Source: MGIIa-L3 sp11892u (lineage in GTDB: Archaea > Thermoplasmatota > Poseidoniia > Poseidoniales > Poseidoniaceae). From it: a stretch of 47,038 nt of DNA. A program made the position numbers and the translations under genes. The DNA lies in the NCBI GenBank assembly GCA_965659685.1, contig CBFHXB010000017.1:1-47038 (forward strand), written 5' to 3'. A model generated the notes under the pieces. It worked only from the letters and a program-made list of their open reading frames with translations, was not told where the DNA came from and did not search any database. Below are positions 39,830 through 47,038 of this stretch, piece by piece; within the stretch, counting starts at the first letter, position 1, and every line of letters begins with the position of its first letter.

Positions 39830-42800
39830 TCAACGCCACTCTGTCCACTCGCCGGTGCCCGGGTCTCTGTAGTACCATTGCTCCGAGCCGGCAGGGTACT
39901 CCAGGCCTTCGTATCCGTCGTACATCTGCCCTGTGGCCGACCTCGGAGGTTTGGAAGGTGGAGTGGCGCTCGCGCTGGCGACCAATTCTTCGAACATGGC
40001 TTCCTCAACGGCGAAGTCTTTGTCGACGACCGGTTCCGAACCTCGGCCACGAAGCAGCAAGACGGCCACGAAGATGGCCACAAGCAATACGCCCGTGGCG
40101 CTGGCCGCGACCATGACCGTCGAAGACAAAGCTGTGCCCGATTCGCCCGATTCGCCGGTGGCGTCGTTTTCGTCGTCCTCGGCACATCCAGTGGTATCGG
40201 GGTATTCGAGGCAGTATGCTTCGACGGTCATGTCGGCGGCACAGGCGAGGCATTGCGCGTTTACCGCTTCACAGCACACGATTGGGTCTTCGTCAGAGGG
40301 GCGGTCGTCCGTGTCGTCAAGTGCATCACAGATCCCGTCGCTGTCCATGTCAGAAGGCACGGATGTATCGAGGAGAGGGTCCGATCCACAATCGATTTCC
40401 TGTTCGTCCAAAGCCCCGTCGCCGTCGTCGTCGTCGTCCCTGTTGTTGCCCACGGCGTCTTGGTCCGTGTCCACCCACTCTGTGGCGTCGGTTGGGAAGG
40501 CGTCACCGCCCGTGCAGATGGACGGCACGTTGCTGGGGCCATCGCAGTGCCCGTCGTTGTCCGAATCCGGCCACAGAGGGTCGGTTGCGGGCGTCCCGGT
40601 CAATTCCATGAGGTCGGAGCGCCCGTCGCCGTCGTCGTCGCTGTCGGCGTTGTTGCCAATTCCATCGCCGTCCGTGTCGTCCCACTCTTGTGGGTCGTCT
40701 GGGAAGGCATCGAGGGCGTCGCCTACCCCATCACCGTCTCGGTCGCCGGGCAACCCACCGTCGATGCCGTCCTCTTCGACCGAAAGGGTCAGTTCGGCCG
40801 GATGATAGAGGCCGCCTGAAACCCGAACGGTGATGTTGCCTTGTGGAATGGCAAAGGACGTTTGTCCGCTGGCATCGCTCAGCAAGCTCGACAAGGTCAT
40901 GTTGTCTTTCACGAGGGTAACCGACAGCCCTTCGACGGGCTGGTTCGATTCATCGGTGACGGTCAGAAGCACCACGTCGCCTGGAGCAGGATCGCTCGGG
41001 GTGAACACCAGCGTGAGGTTTTGCATCTGGGGCGGTTCGGGGTTTGGAACGGAGAGCACGGTGCTGACGGCGGACACCAAGGTTGCGCCAGAGCCAGAGC
41101 CTTGTTGAGCCACGCCGATGACCGTGTATTCTGATATCGGTGAAGACAGGGCAGGGAGCGCCAAATCGGCGCTCGAACCTTGTCCCCATGCAACGGTGCT
41201 GAACCGGCTGGCATAGGTGTCGAGGAACTCGATCACGTCGTCGGCTTGTTGCTCTTGGTCGAGGTCGTTATCGCAGACCCCATTCCACTCACGCTCCTCC
41301 CACTCTTCGCCGTTGTACTCCATGGTAAACGAGGAATCGTACGACGTGCTGGAGGAGAAACGGTACGGGGCATGCGCGTGGGAGAGGTCGTACCTCACCA
41401 TGGCATATTGACCGTCATGGATGGCGCTTTCGGTCCTATTCACCTCAGCACCCGTCGACTCATCGATCAAGGTTGCTCCAGCCAGATCTGGCGCGGGCAG
41501 GCCAGAGTCGTACCAAGTGTCATCCGAGTAATGATGCAAGGTGACTTCTAAGACATGATATTCCGATTGATTTTCATCGTCCCATTCGGGGTACGCATAC
41601 CAACTGATTTCTTCGCAGACGTTGGTCAGGTCGGACTCGATGCCGGCCCAATCGACTTCGGGCCGGACCGCCTCGGTCATCAGCAATTCTGAGACGGTGG
41701 ACGTGTCGATTACCGCCGGATCGAAGCCTTGGCTTGGAGACGCCACAGCAAGGATCCGCGTTGCCGCGTCGAGGTCTTCATGCAGCGCAACGTTCGTGAT
41801 TTGACCGGGGCCAAGCGACCCCGTCAGGTTGAGTTCCTCTGGATTCACCACGATCAGACCAATGTGCATGGCCGCGGGGGTCAACGGATCGCTCATCCCT
41901 TCCTCTTCGGCGCTGGACGGCCCCATCATGACACCAATCAACGATAGCGGTGCCGTGTGATTCAAGAGCAGGCTCCGCGAAGATTCTCCCGCATTGAAGG
42001 TCATCTCGTGCATCTCTGCTTCCCCTGAGAAGTTCACATCTGGGAAAACCTCGGAGAAATCGAGGGGCATGTGCCCGACTACGGCGTGATGTGGGCCGCT
42101 CTCAAGTCCTGAAGCAACCACTTGGACGCTCTGGCTGATGCCGCTCACGTTGGCCGCGTACACAGGGAGCCCGGCAAAGTGGTCGATGATGTCCATGCCA
42201 GACAAGCCGACGGTGGCGGTGGTGGCCATCGCGATGTTGAAGCCGATTCCAGTTCGTGTTACGCCCGTCAAAGCATCGGTGTGGGAGGCTTGGACGATGT
42301 TCACGTACGCACCGGTATGTGGGGGCATCGCCGTGAGGTTCACGGTGCCTTGAGCGTTGGAGGTCAGGACTTGTTGGTCGAGCACCTCGAACGGCCCCTC
42401 GCTGATGAAGCGGTCGATGATGGCCGGACTCGGGGTGCTGGATTGCTGCTCGCCTTTGAGTTGGCAGTAGCGGTGATCTTCGTACGGTTGATGATACGAC
42501 GTGTGGTACTCTTCGCCGTCGTCGTCAATCAGGATGCCGGCGTCCTCATCGAAGGTGAAACTCAAATCGTTCACGTGGCCGTGCTCCGTCGTGTATTGCA
42601 CGGTCACGAGGTGTTCGGTGGTGCCGTCGGAGGTATCGTAGGAGTAGGACTCGCTCCCGGAATCCATCGGCGCCGTGGAAGAGAAACTGCTGCCGTCGCC
42701 GTAGTCGATGTCCACCTGATCTAGGCTGGCGTAGGGGTAGGGCGTGCCGTCCTCGCTGCGGAAGTTGCCGTAGGTCCACTCAATGTTGAGTTCTCCCTGA

Positions 42801-45250
42801 GACCACATTTGCATCGTGCTGATCATGCACCCCGGACTGTCGGGGAGCGGCGCTTCGTGTTCGTAACGGAATTCGAGGCCGTCGTCGGTGATGCCTGTGG
42901 TGGTGAACAAGGCCACGCCTCGGGCACTGTCGGACACTTGGGCGTTCACGTCGCTTGACAGATTCCAGCCAAAGGCATCTCCTGAGGCTGAGAGGTATCC
43001 GTCGAAGGCGGCTTTGTCGTCGTCGAGGGGTTCGCCTTCGTTGTCCGTCTGGCGGGGCTCGACCGTCACGTCGAGGACGCCGTCCACGTCATCGCCAGAA
43101 TACTGGACGGCGGGGCCGGCAGCGTCGAACATCATGTCTCCATTTGGTGAAAGCGACGCTGCAGCAGACACGCCAAGCCCGGGAGAAATGCGCAGCAGTG
43201 CACTGTCCATCTCGGCGCCGAACAAGGCCCCATCCGCGGCATCGTACACCGAGGCCTGCACGTCCATCTCCGTAGCCACCGGCACGGTTTCATCGGCGTC
43301 GACCAACACGCCCAAAGCGGACACGACGAAGAGTTCCTCGTTCGCTTCAGTGGCCATGGATTCGAGCAGTGAGGGGCGGAGCGACTCGAACTCCAACGTC
43401 GCACGCGAGACGGTGCAGCCGTCGTCGACGCACGGGGGCGTCCATCCTGCCATTGGTTGACTGAACGTGTACACTTCTGCCCCTGCGCGGTCGGCGGTGA
43501 ACCTGCCAATGTAATGGGTGGAACGGTCGAGCTTCTCGTCCAAGACAACGTTGGTGGTCTGTCCGCTGCTGTCGGTTACGCTCATGTTGAAATCGTTGGG
43601 CGTGTCTGAGTGTGCACATCCTTCGCACTCAAAATACAACTCGAAACCGAGGTCGAGCTTGTACTTGTTGAGGGCCAGGGTCTCAACGGGGTGAAGGCCG
43701 TCAAAAATGACCTCTTCCCAGGTATCGCTGGAGTCCTCGCTGCCGCCGTCGTCACCGTCTTCATCGTCGTTTGAATCGTCTTCCGACCTTGACCAGTCCA
43801 ATTCCTTCGAGAGGGTGGCGTTGGCAGCCCACGAGAGGAAATCTTGCACGGCATTGCCCGCGTCGTCCCATGCGGGATCTTCGGTGGTGTCGCGGAGGAT
43901 CGTCAGCACGTCGACGTCGAAGGTGTTGAAGTCGTCAAAGCCGTCACTGACGTGCGGGTAGGACGCGTCCATTCGTGCTTGCCATTGCAGGCCTTCGGTG
44001 GTGTTGAGCAACAGCTCGTACTCCCAGAGGATTTCGTCAGGAAAATCGTCGCCGTCAAGGTCTTGCACGGTTACGTCCATCTGCGACCAGCCGTACACCA
44101 AACGTTGGAACGGCGTCATGTTGCCATAATCTTCGTCCGCGAGCGGGGCGGCCCAAGCCTCCAAGCCGTCAATGATGGCTTCGGGGTGGGCCGAAACCGA
44201 AAGCAGTGCGATGTTCCGAAGCACGGTTTGGAAGGAGGCAAACACCATTTCGTTGTTGGACAGGTTGTCCAAGGCGTCGCTGAGGCCTTCCCATTCATCG
44301 CTGCCCACCATGGCGTCGTAGGCAGCGGAGAAATTGTCGGTGCCGGCGAATCGAGTGAAGTTCTCGATCGGGTCGAAGGCTTGCATGTAGGCCACGACCT
44401 CGTCGAAATCGTCCAAGGTGCGAGGCAGCGGGAATTCGTCGCCATACACGAGCACGCCGGTCAAAAAGGCCATGCCCGCTTCTTGATCCGAGGACTCGAG
44501 GAAGTCGAGCAGAGCCTCGAGGAAGCGTGCGCCATCGGCCATGTCGTAGGAGGGGTTGTTGTAACCCGCAGCGATCATGTTGTTCCACAATTGCGCACTT
44601 TCGCCCAACCCAGGTTGGCGAGAGGCGTCATCAACGAAGGAGGTCCATCCTCCGCTTCCTTGACCGCTGGCATTCAGCCCATCAAACACGTTCTTGATGT
44701 CCATCATTGGGTTGGCCGTGTCCCAGGTGGTGTCGATGGCTTGCAACACCGATTCGATTTCGTCTCGAAGGGCGTTGGGGATCTGTGTCGCATCGTCCGT
44801 GCTGACAAGGTTGCCCTCCTCGGCGGTGATGCTCGCACCGTACACGCCGCCGGTCGCGGTCAGTGGGACGGTGTACACTCCCTCCCAAAGGAGGGCTGCA
44901 GGATCGTCCTCGTGTGCTCCGCTCGGGGTCAGCACCACCGTGTCGATCACCACGCCACCGGAGGGGAGCCGTTGATTGACGATGAGGTCGAACGCTTCGA
45001 CGTCCTCATAGTGCAGGATGTCGGCGGTGACGACGGTGTTCGTGGTGGTCGCGTCCCCTGAATGGCCCTTGGTCAAGGCGTACACAGAGACCGTGTCTCC
45101 GACGCTCGTGAATTTCGTTGTCACGTACCCGTCAACCATGAGCCAATCGCCGTTCGTTCCTTCCGCCACAGGGGCGTTTTGGGAAGCGAGAACGGCGGAC
45201 ATTGGGGCGAGAGCAAGAAGCAGAACCAGCACGGCTGCCTTAGTGCGCAT
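39830..45250 (-). CDS. Giant exported surface protein with Ca-binding (TSP3) repeats and a C-terminal membrane anchor
   Basis: 1806 residues. The signal peptide is 'AAVLVLLLALAPMSAVLA'. A long beta-rich ectodomain of unknown fold follows, then a regulatory-like Ig domain ('PVEGLSVTLVKDNMT'). Next come thrombospondin-type-3 repeats (for example 'DRDGDGVGDALDAFPDD', 'DTDGDGIGNNADSDDDGDG') that bind calcium, and a six-cysteine module (C-C-x6-C-x2-C-x9-C-x8-C). One span ('VMVAASATGVLLVAIFVAVLLL') precedes a ~70-residue cytosolic tail ending 'EYPAGSEQWYYRDPGTGEW'. It is likely a cell-surface polymer binder or adhesin. Its end overlaps or abuts the MMPL gene. Confidence 0.85.
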   Translation of the reverse strand: MRTKAAVLVLLLALAPMSAVLASQNAPVAEGTNGDWLMVDGYVTTKFTSVGDTVSVYALTKGHSGDATTTNTVVTADILHYEDVEAFDLIVNQRLPSGGVVIDTVVLTPSGAHEDDPAALLWEGVYTVPLTATGGVYGASITAEEGNLVSTDDATQIPNALRDEIESVLQAIDTTWDTANPMMDIKNVFDGLNASGQGSGGWTSFVDDASRQPGLGESAQLWNNMIAAGYNNPSYDMADGARFLEALLDFLESSDQEAGMAFLTGVLVYGDEFPLPRTLDDFDEVVAYMQAFDPIENFTRFAGTDNFSAAYDAMVGSDEWEGLSDALDNLSNNEMVFASFQTVLRNIALLSVSAHPEAIIDGLEAWAAPLADEDYGNMTPFQRLVYGWSQMDVTVQDLDGDDFPDEILWEYELLLNTTEGLQWQARMDASYPHVSDGFDDFNTFDVDVLTILRDTTEDPAWDDAGNAVQDFLSWAANATLSKELDWSRSEDDSNDDEDGDDGGSEDSSDTWEEVIFDGLHPVETLALNKYKLDLGFELYFECEGCAHSDTPNDFNMSVTDSSGQTTNVVLDEKLDRSTHYIGRFTADRAGAEVYTFSQPMAGWTPPCVDDGCTVSRATLEFESLRPSLLESMATEANEELFVVSALGVLVDADETVPVATEMDVQASVYDAADGALFGAEMDSALLRISPGLGVSAAASLSPNGDMMFDAAGPAVQYSGDDVDGVLDVTVEPRQTDNEGEPLDDDKAAFDGYLSASGDAFGWNLSSDVNAQVSDSARGVALFTTTGITDDGLEFRYEHEAPLPDSPGCMISTMQMWSQGELNIEWTYGNFRSEDGTPYPYASLDQVDIDYGDGSSFSSTAPMDSGSESYSYDTSDGTTEHLVTVQYTTEHGHVNDLSFTFDEDAGILIDDDGEEYHTSYHQPYEDHRYCQLKGEQQSSTPSPAIIDRFISEGPFEVLDQQVLTSNAQGTVNLTAMPPHTGAYVNIVQASHTDALTGVTRTGIGFNIAMATTATVGLSGMDIIDHFAGLPVYAANVSGISQSVQVVASGLESGPHHAVVGHMPLDFSEVFPDVNFSGEAEMHEMTFNAGESSRSLLLNHTAPLSLIGVMMGPSSAEEEGMSDPLTPAAMHIGLIVVNPEELNLTGSLGPGQITNVALHEDLDAATRILAVASPSQGFDPAVIDTSTVSELLMTEAVRPEVDWAGIESDLTNVCEEISWYAYPEWDDENQSEYHVLEVTLHHYSDDTWYDSGLPAPDLAGATLIDESTGAEVNRTESAIHDGQYAMVRYDLSHAHAPYRFSSSTSYDSSFTMEYNGEEWEEREWNGVCDNDLDQEQQADDVIEFLDTYASRFSTVAWGQGSSADLALPALSSPISEYTVIGVAQQGSGSGATLVSAVSTVLSVPNPEPPQMQNLTLVFTPSDPAPGDVVLLTVTDESNQPVEGLSVTLVKDNMTLSSLLSDASGQTSFAIPQGNITVRVSGGLYHPAELTLSVEEDGIDGGLPGDRDGDGVGDALDAFPDDPQEWDDTDGDGIGNNADSDDDGDGRSDLMELTGTPATDPLWPDSDNDGHCDGPSNVPSICTGGDAFPTDATEWVDTDQDAVGNNRDDDDDGDGALDEQEIDCGSDPLLDTSVPSDMDSDGICDALDDTDDRPSDEDPIVCCEAVNAQCLACAADMTVEAYCLEYPDTTGCAEDDENDATGESGESGTALSSTVMVAASATGVLLVAIFVAVLLLRGRGSEPVVDKDFAVEEAMFEELVASASATPPSKPPRSATGQMYDGYEGLEYPAGSEQWYYRDPGTGEWTEWR

Positions 45251-45273
45251 GACGCGAAGGAGGCTCTCATGTG

Positions 45274-45279
45274 TATAAG
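45274..45279 (-). promoter_or_regulatory. TATA box of the giant Ca-binding protein (leaderless start)
   Basis: The minus strand reads CCCACTTATACACATG. The CTTATA core lies 26 bases before the ATG at 45250, exactly the distance to a transcription start, and no Shine-Dalgarno lies between. The mRNA is probably leaderless. Confidence 0.6.
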
Positions 45280-45296
45280 TGGGCCTGTGGAGACGT

Positions 45297-46328
45297 TTAG
45301 GCCGGGTGCTCCGAAACGCCGAGACGGAGTGCCCCAGAGGCGTCGGTCAAGGCCGCGCACCGAACGTCCCCGTCTTCGGCCTCCGTCCAATGCACGCCAT
45401 CGGGCGCCAAAACCAGATGCGTCTCGCCCAAGGCAATGAACCAGGTGGCCAGTGGAGCCAGCGAGGGGGGTGGGGTGATGACCTCACGGGTTACCCCGAT
45501 CAGTGAGGATTCGGGGGTGGGGCACCACGTCCGGTTGTTTGGTACCTCTTCACCGGCCTCAAGCAACGACCCGGCCCATCCTCCACCGTCACTGAGGTTT
45601 CCTGGCGCCAACGAAACTTCGACCCAGCCGGGTGGAGCCTCGACGCTCAACGGGGCACGCGGCGGGCCACGGCGGGCCGTAAGAACGGCGTCCGGAGACG
45701 TGGCCCGGCAAAGGAAGTGATCTGGGAGGCAGGCCAGCAAGACGCCGTCGCCGGATTCCGATGATTGAAGCAAGACGTCTGGCCCAGAGCGTGAAATTTG
45801 ACCCTCTTCGGTGGTCAGCAAGGTGGCATCGCTTCGATCCTCTCCGGGAAGCCATCGTGGCGGATCATGAACCAAAAGCACCTCGACGGCGGAGGAACGG
45901 TCTCCTGCGTCCCAGTCAAGCAGCAGCCATTCGCGATGCACGAATCCGTCGGGCCCACGCTCCATCATGTGCGTGAGGTTCAGGTTTGCTTCGATGCGCC
46001 CGAGGCGCCCGGTTTCGTCCACCAAGCCGGTCAACAACACAGGCCCCTGGACCATGATGCCCGTCAGCGAATGCTCGCAGCCCTCACACGGGGGTGCTGC
46101 AACCCTCTCTCGCGTGAGGTCGATGGCGGCCACGGCACCCGGCTGAAAGTCTTGGAGACCCAGCGCGTCCATCGCGTCTCGCGTGGCCAAGGTCACGGTG
46201 CCCTCCAAACCGACCACTTCCGGCTCGTCGACCGCTTCCTGTTCAGGCGTCCACCCGAGACTGACGGAAGCCACGATGACGATGAGGACGCAGAGCCACT
46301 CCGCGCCGGCGAACGTGGCTTCCTTCAC
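45297..46328 (-). CDS. Signal-anchored exported protein, unknown function
   Basis: About 343 residues from GTG 46328 ('VKEATFAGAEWLCVLIVIVA'); TTG 46379 would add 17 polar residues before the signal helix. After the N-terminal helix comes an extracellular beta-rich domain with Cys pairs ('PPCEGCEH', 'LLACLPDHFLCRA', 'TWCPTP', 'VRCAAL') and a sequence such as 'LLVHDPPRWLPGEDR'. No family is recognised. There is no C-terminal anchor, so it may be tethered by the N-terminal helix. It lies 46 bases upstream of the giant Ca-binding protein on the same strand. Confidence 0.65.
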   Translation of the reverse strand: MKEATFAGAEWLCVLIVIVASVSLGWTPEQEAVDEPEVVGLEGTVTLATRDAMDALGLQDFQPGAVAAIDLTRERVAAPPCEGCEHSLTGIMVQGPVLLTGLVDETGRLGRIEANLNLTHMMERGPDGFVHREWLLLDWDAGDRSSAVEVLLVHDPPRWLPGEDRSDATLLTTEEGQISRSGPDVLLQSSESGDGVLLACLPDHFLCRATSPDAVLTARRGPPRAPLSVEAPPGWVEVSLAPGNLSDGGGWAGSLLEAGEEVPNNRTWCPTPESSLIGVTREVITPPPSLAPLATWFIALGETHLVLAPDGVHWTEAEDGDVRCAALTDASGALRLGVSEHPA

Positions 46329-46379
46329 GCACCGCGATGACGGGTGAACGCCATGAGGCTGTCTGCTGCATTGGTTCAA

Positions 46380-46592
46380 TTGGCCACGTCCCCCACGTGC
46401 TTGAATCGCCTTCAGGCCTCACAGGAACCACCGGGAGGGGGGGTGCACGGGCGGTAGGGATATTCGTCACGGCCATAAGCCACGGTCATGGGCGTGCTCG
46501 GGCCGTACTGGCGATGGCGCACCAAGTGGCTGAGGTCACGTTGGAAACGGAGGGTCCTCCGGACGATCGCTTCCTGCTAAGACCCCTCGAGT
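46380..46592. other. Divergent intergenic region without a supported gene
   Basis: This 213-base stretch separates two divergent genes. The open frames crossing it have no conserved features. It should contain the promoters of both neighbours, but I see no clear TATA element apart from weak TGCTAAGA at 46575. Confidence 0.4.
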
Positions 46593-47006
46593 TTGAAGGT
46601 GCATGGCCCAACCGAACTCAGTGCATCGACGCACCTTGGACGAAACGTGAATTTCAACGGGCTACGCGTGAACGGCACGGGCACCTTGCGCATCGGCGAC
46701 AACTTCCACAGCGGTGAGGATTGCCTGATTGTCACCCAAAACCACCGTTATCACGGCGAGGCTTTGCCCTATGATGCAAACTACGACCTCCTGCCCGTCA
46801 CCGTTGGGGACAACGTCTGGTTTGGCTCACGCGTGACCGTTCTTGGAGGCGTGACCATCGGTGAGGGCGCCATCGTCCAGGCGGCGTCCTGCGTGGTCAA
46901 GGACGTCCCTGCAGGAGCCATTGTTGGTGGCCATCCTGCGTCGCAGTTCAGCGAACGGGACATGGCCCATTATGAGCGGCTCAAATCCGAAGACCGCTTC
47001 CACTGA
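46593..47006 (+). CDS. Hexapeptide-repeat acyltransferase (LbH fold)
   Basis: 137 residues. The left-handed beta-helix shows as repeats ('LGRNVNFNGLRV', 'TLRIGDNFHSGEDCLIV', 'VTVGDNVWFGSRVTVLGGVT', 'IGEGAIVQAASCVV', 'VPAGAIVGGHPA'), with 'NHRYHG' in the loop that carries the catalytic His of maltose/galactoside/NodL-type acetyltransferases. It acetylates a sugar or amino sugar, perhaps for surface glycans. The start is TTG 46593 or GTG 46599; a TAA at 46578 rules out anything earlier. Confidence 0.88.
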   Translation: MKVHGPTELSASTHLGRNVNFNGLRVNGTGTLRIGDNFHSGEDCLIVTQNHRYHGEALPYDANYDLLPVTVGDNVWFGSRVTVLGGVTIGEGAIVQAASCVVKDVPAGAIVGGHPASQFSERDMAHYERLKSEDRFH

Positions 47007-47038
47007 TGCCCTCAGTGTTGGCTCCCGCCCCCGGTTGA

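Noticed and set aside
46337..46717. 126-codon plus-strand frame near the right end
   Set aside because: It overlaps the acetyltransferase in a different frame and has no conserved features.

Overview
The window reads as a gene-dense, high-GC archaeal chromosome segment. Archaeal markers are transcription factor B, topoisomerase VI (both subunits), RNA polymerase subunit P, a Trm5-type tRNA methyltransferase, diphthine synthase, a stand-alone GMP synthase amidotransferase subunit, a geranylgeranyl-reductase-type flavoprotein, a clamp-loader-like ATPase, and TATA-type promoters with either leaderless or Shine-Dalgarno starts. Bacterial-type genes (FumC, a DMT permease, a Cys/Met-metabolism PLP enzyme) and very large exported proteins with propeller, VWA and Ca-binding repeats point to a marine Thermoplasmatota lineage such as Poseidoniia (Marine Group II). 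That placement is an inference; no rRNA is present.

Layout. 1-1532: end of a glycosyltransferase and a small propeller protein. 1533-4752, minus strand: fumarase, an AT-rich island with a possible nuclease remnant, and TFB. 4859-12979, plus strand: a fused swivel-first aconitase-family enzyme, the top6B-top6A pair, two signal-anchored membrane proteins and a double-HTH regulator. 12994-18018, minus strand: a ~1670-residue surface protein with a VWA domain inside a seven-repeat propeller. 18107-24045, minus strand: DUF2299-like protein, acyltransferase, HIT protein, flavoprotein and a membrane protein. 24123-25848, minus strand: tRNA-Arg, clamp-loader-like ATPase, RpoP and a 76-residue ubiquitin-like protein. 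25996-27744: GMP synthase amidotransferase, convergent with an aldolase carrying Gly-Pro-Pro and Glu-Pro repeats. 27808-30003: translation cluster (tRNA-Asp, a 42-residue zinc ribbon, Trm5, Dph5). 30059-33940, plus strand: a Na+/solute symporter with an extra C-terminal domain and an orphan 576-residue protein. 33943-36139, minus strand: PLP enzyme and EamA exporter. 36225-37580: geranylgeranyl reductase. 37581-46328, minus strand: MMPL-type transporter, an 1806-residue surface protein and an anchored exported protein. 46593-47006: hexapeptide acyltransferase.

The genome is extremely compact. Several convergent gene pairs meet at a TGATCA hexamer that is the stop codon on both strands. The most unusual gene is the 76-residue protein at 25618-25848. 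Its last 33 residues before the terminal Gln align without gaps to the end of ubiquitin, and it ends Gly-Gly-Gln. No E1, E2 or JAMM gene is visible in the window, so any conjugation system would have to be encoded elsewhere.
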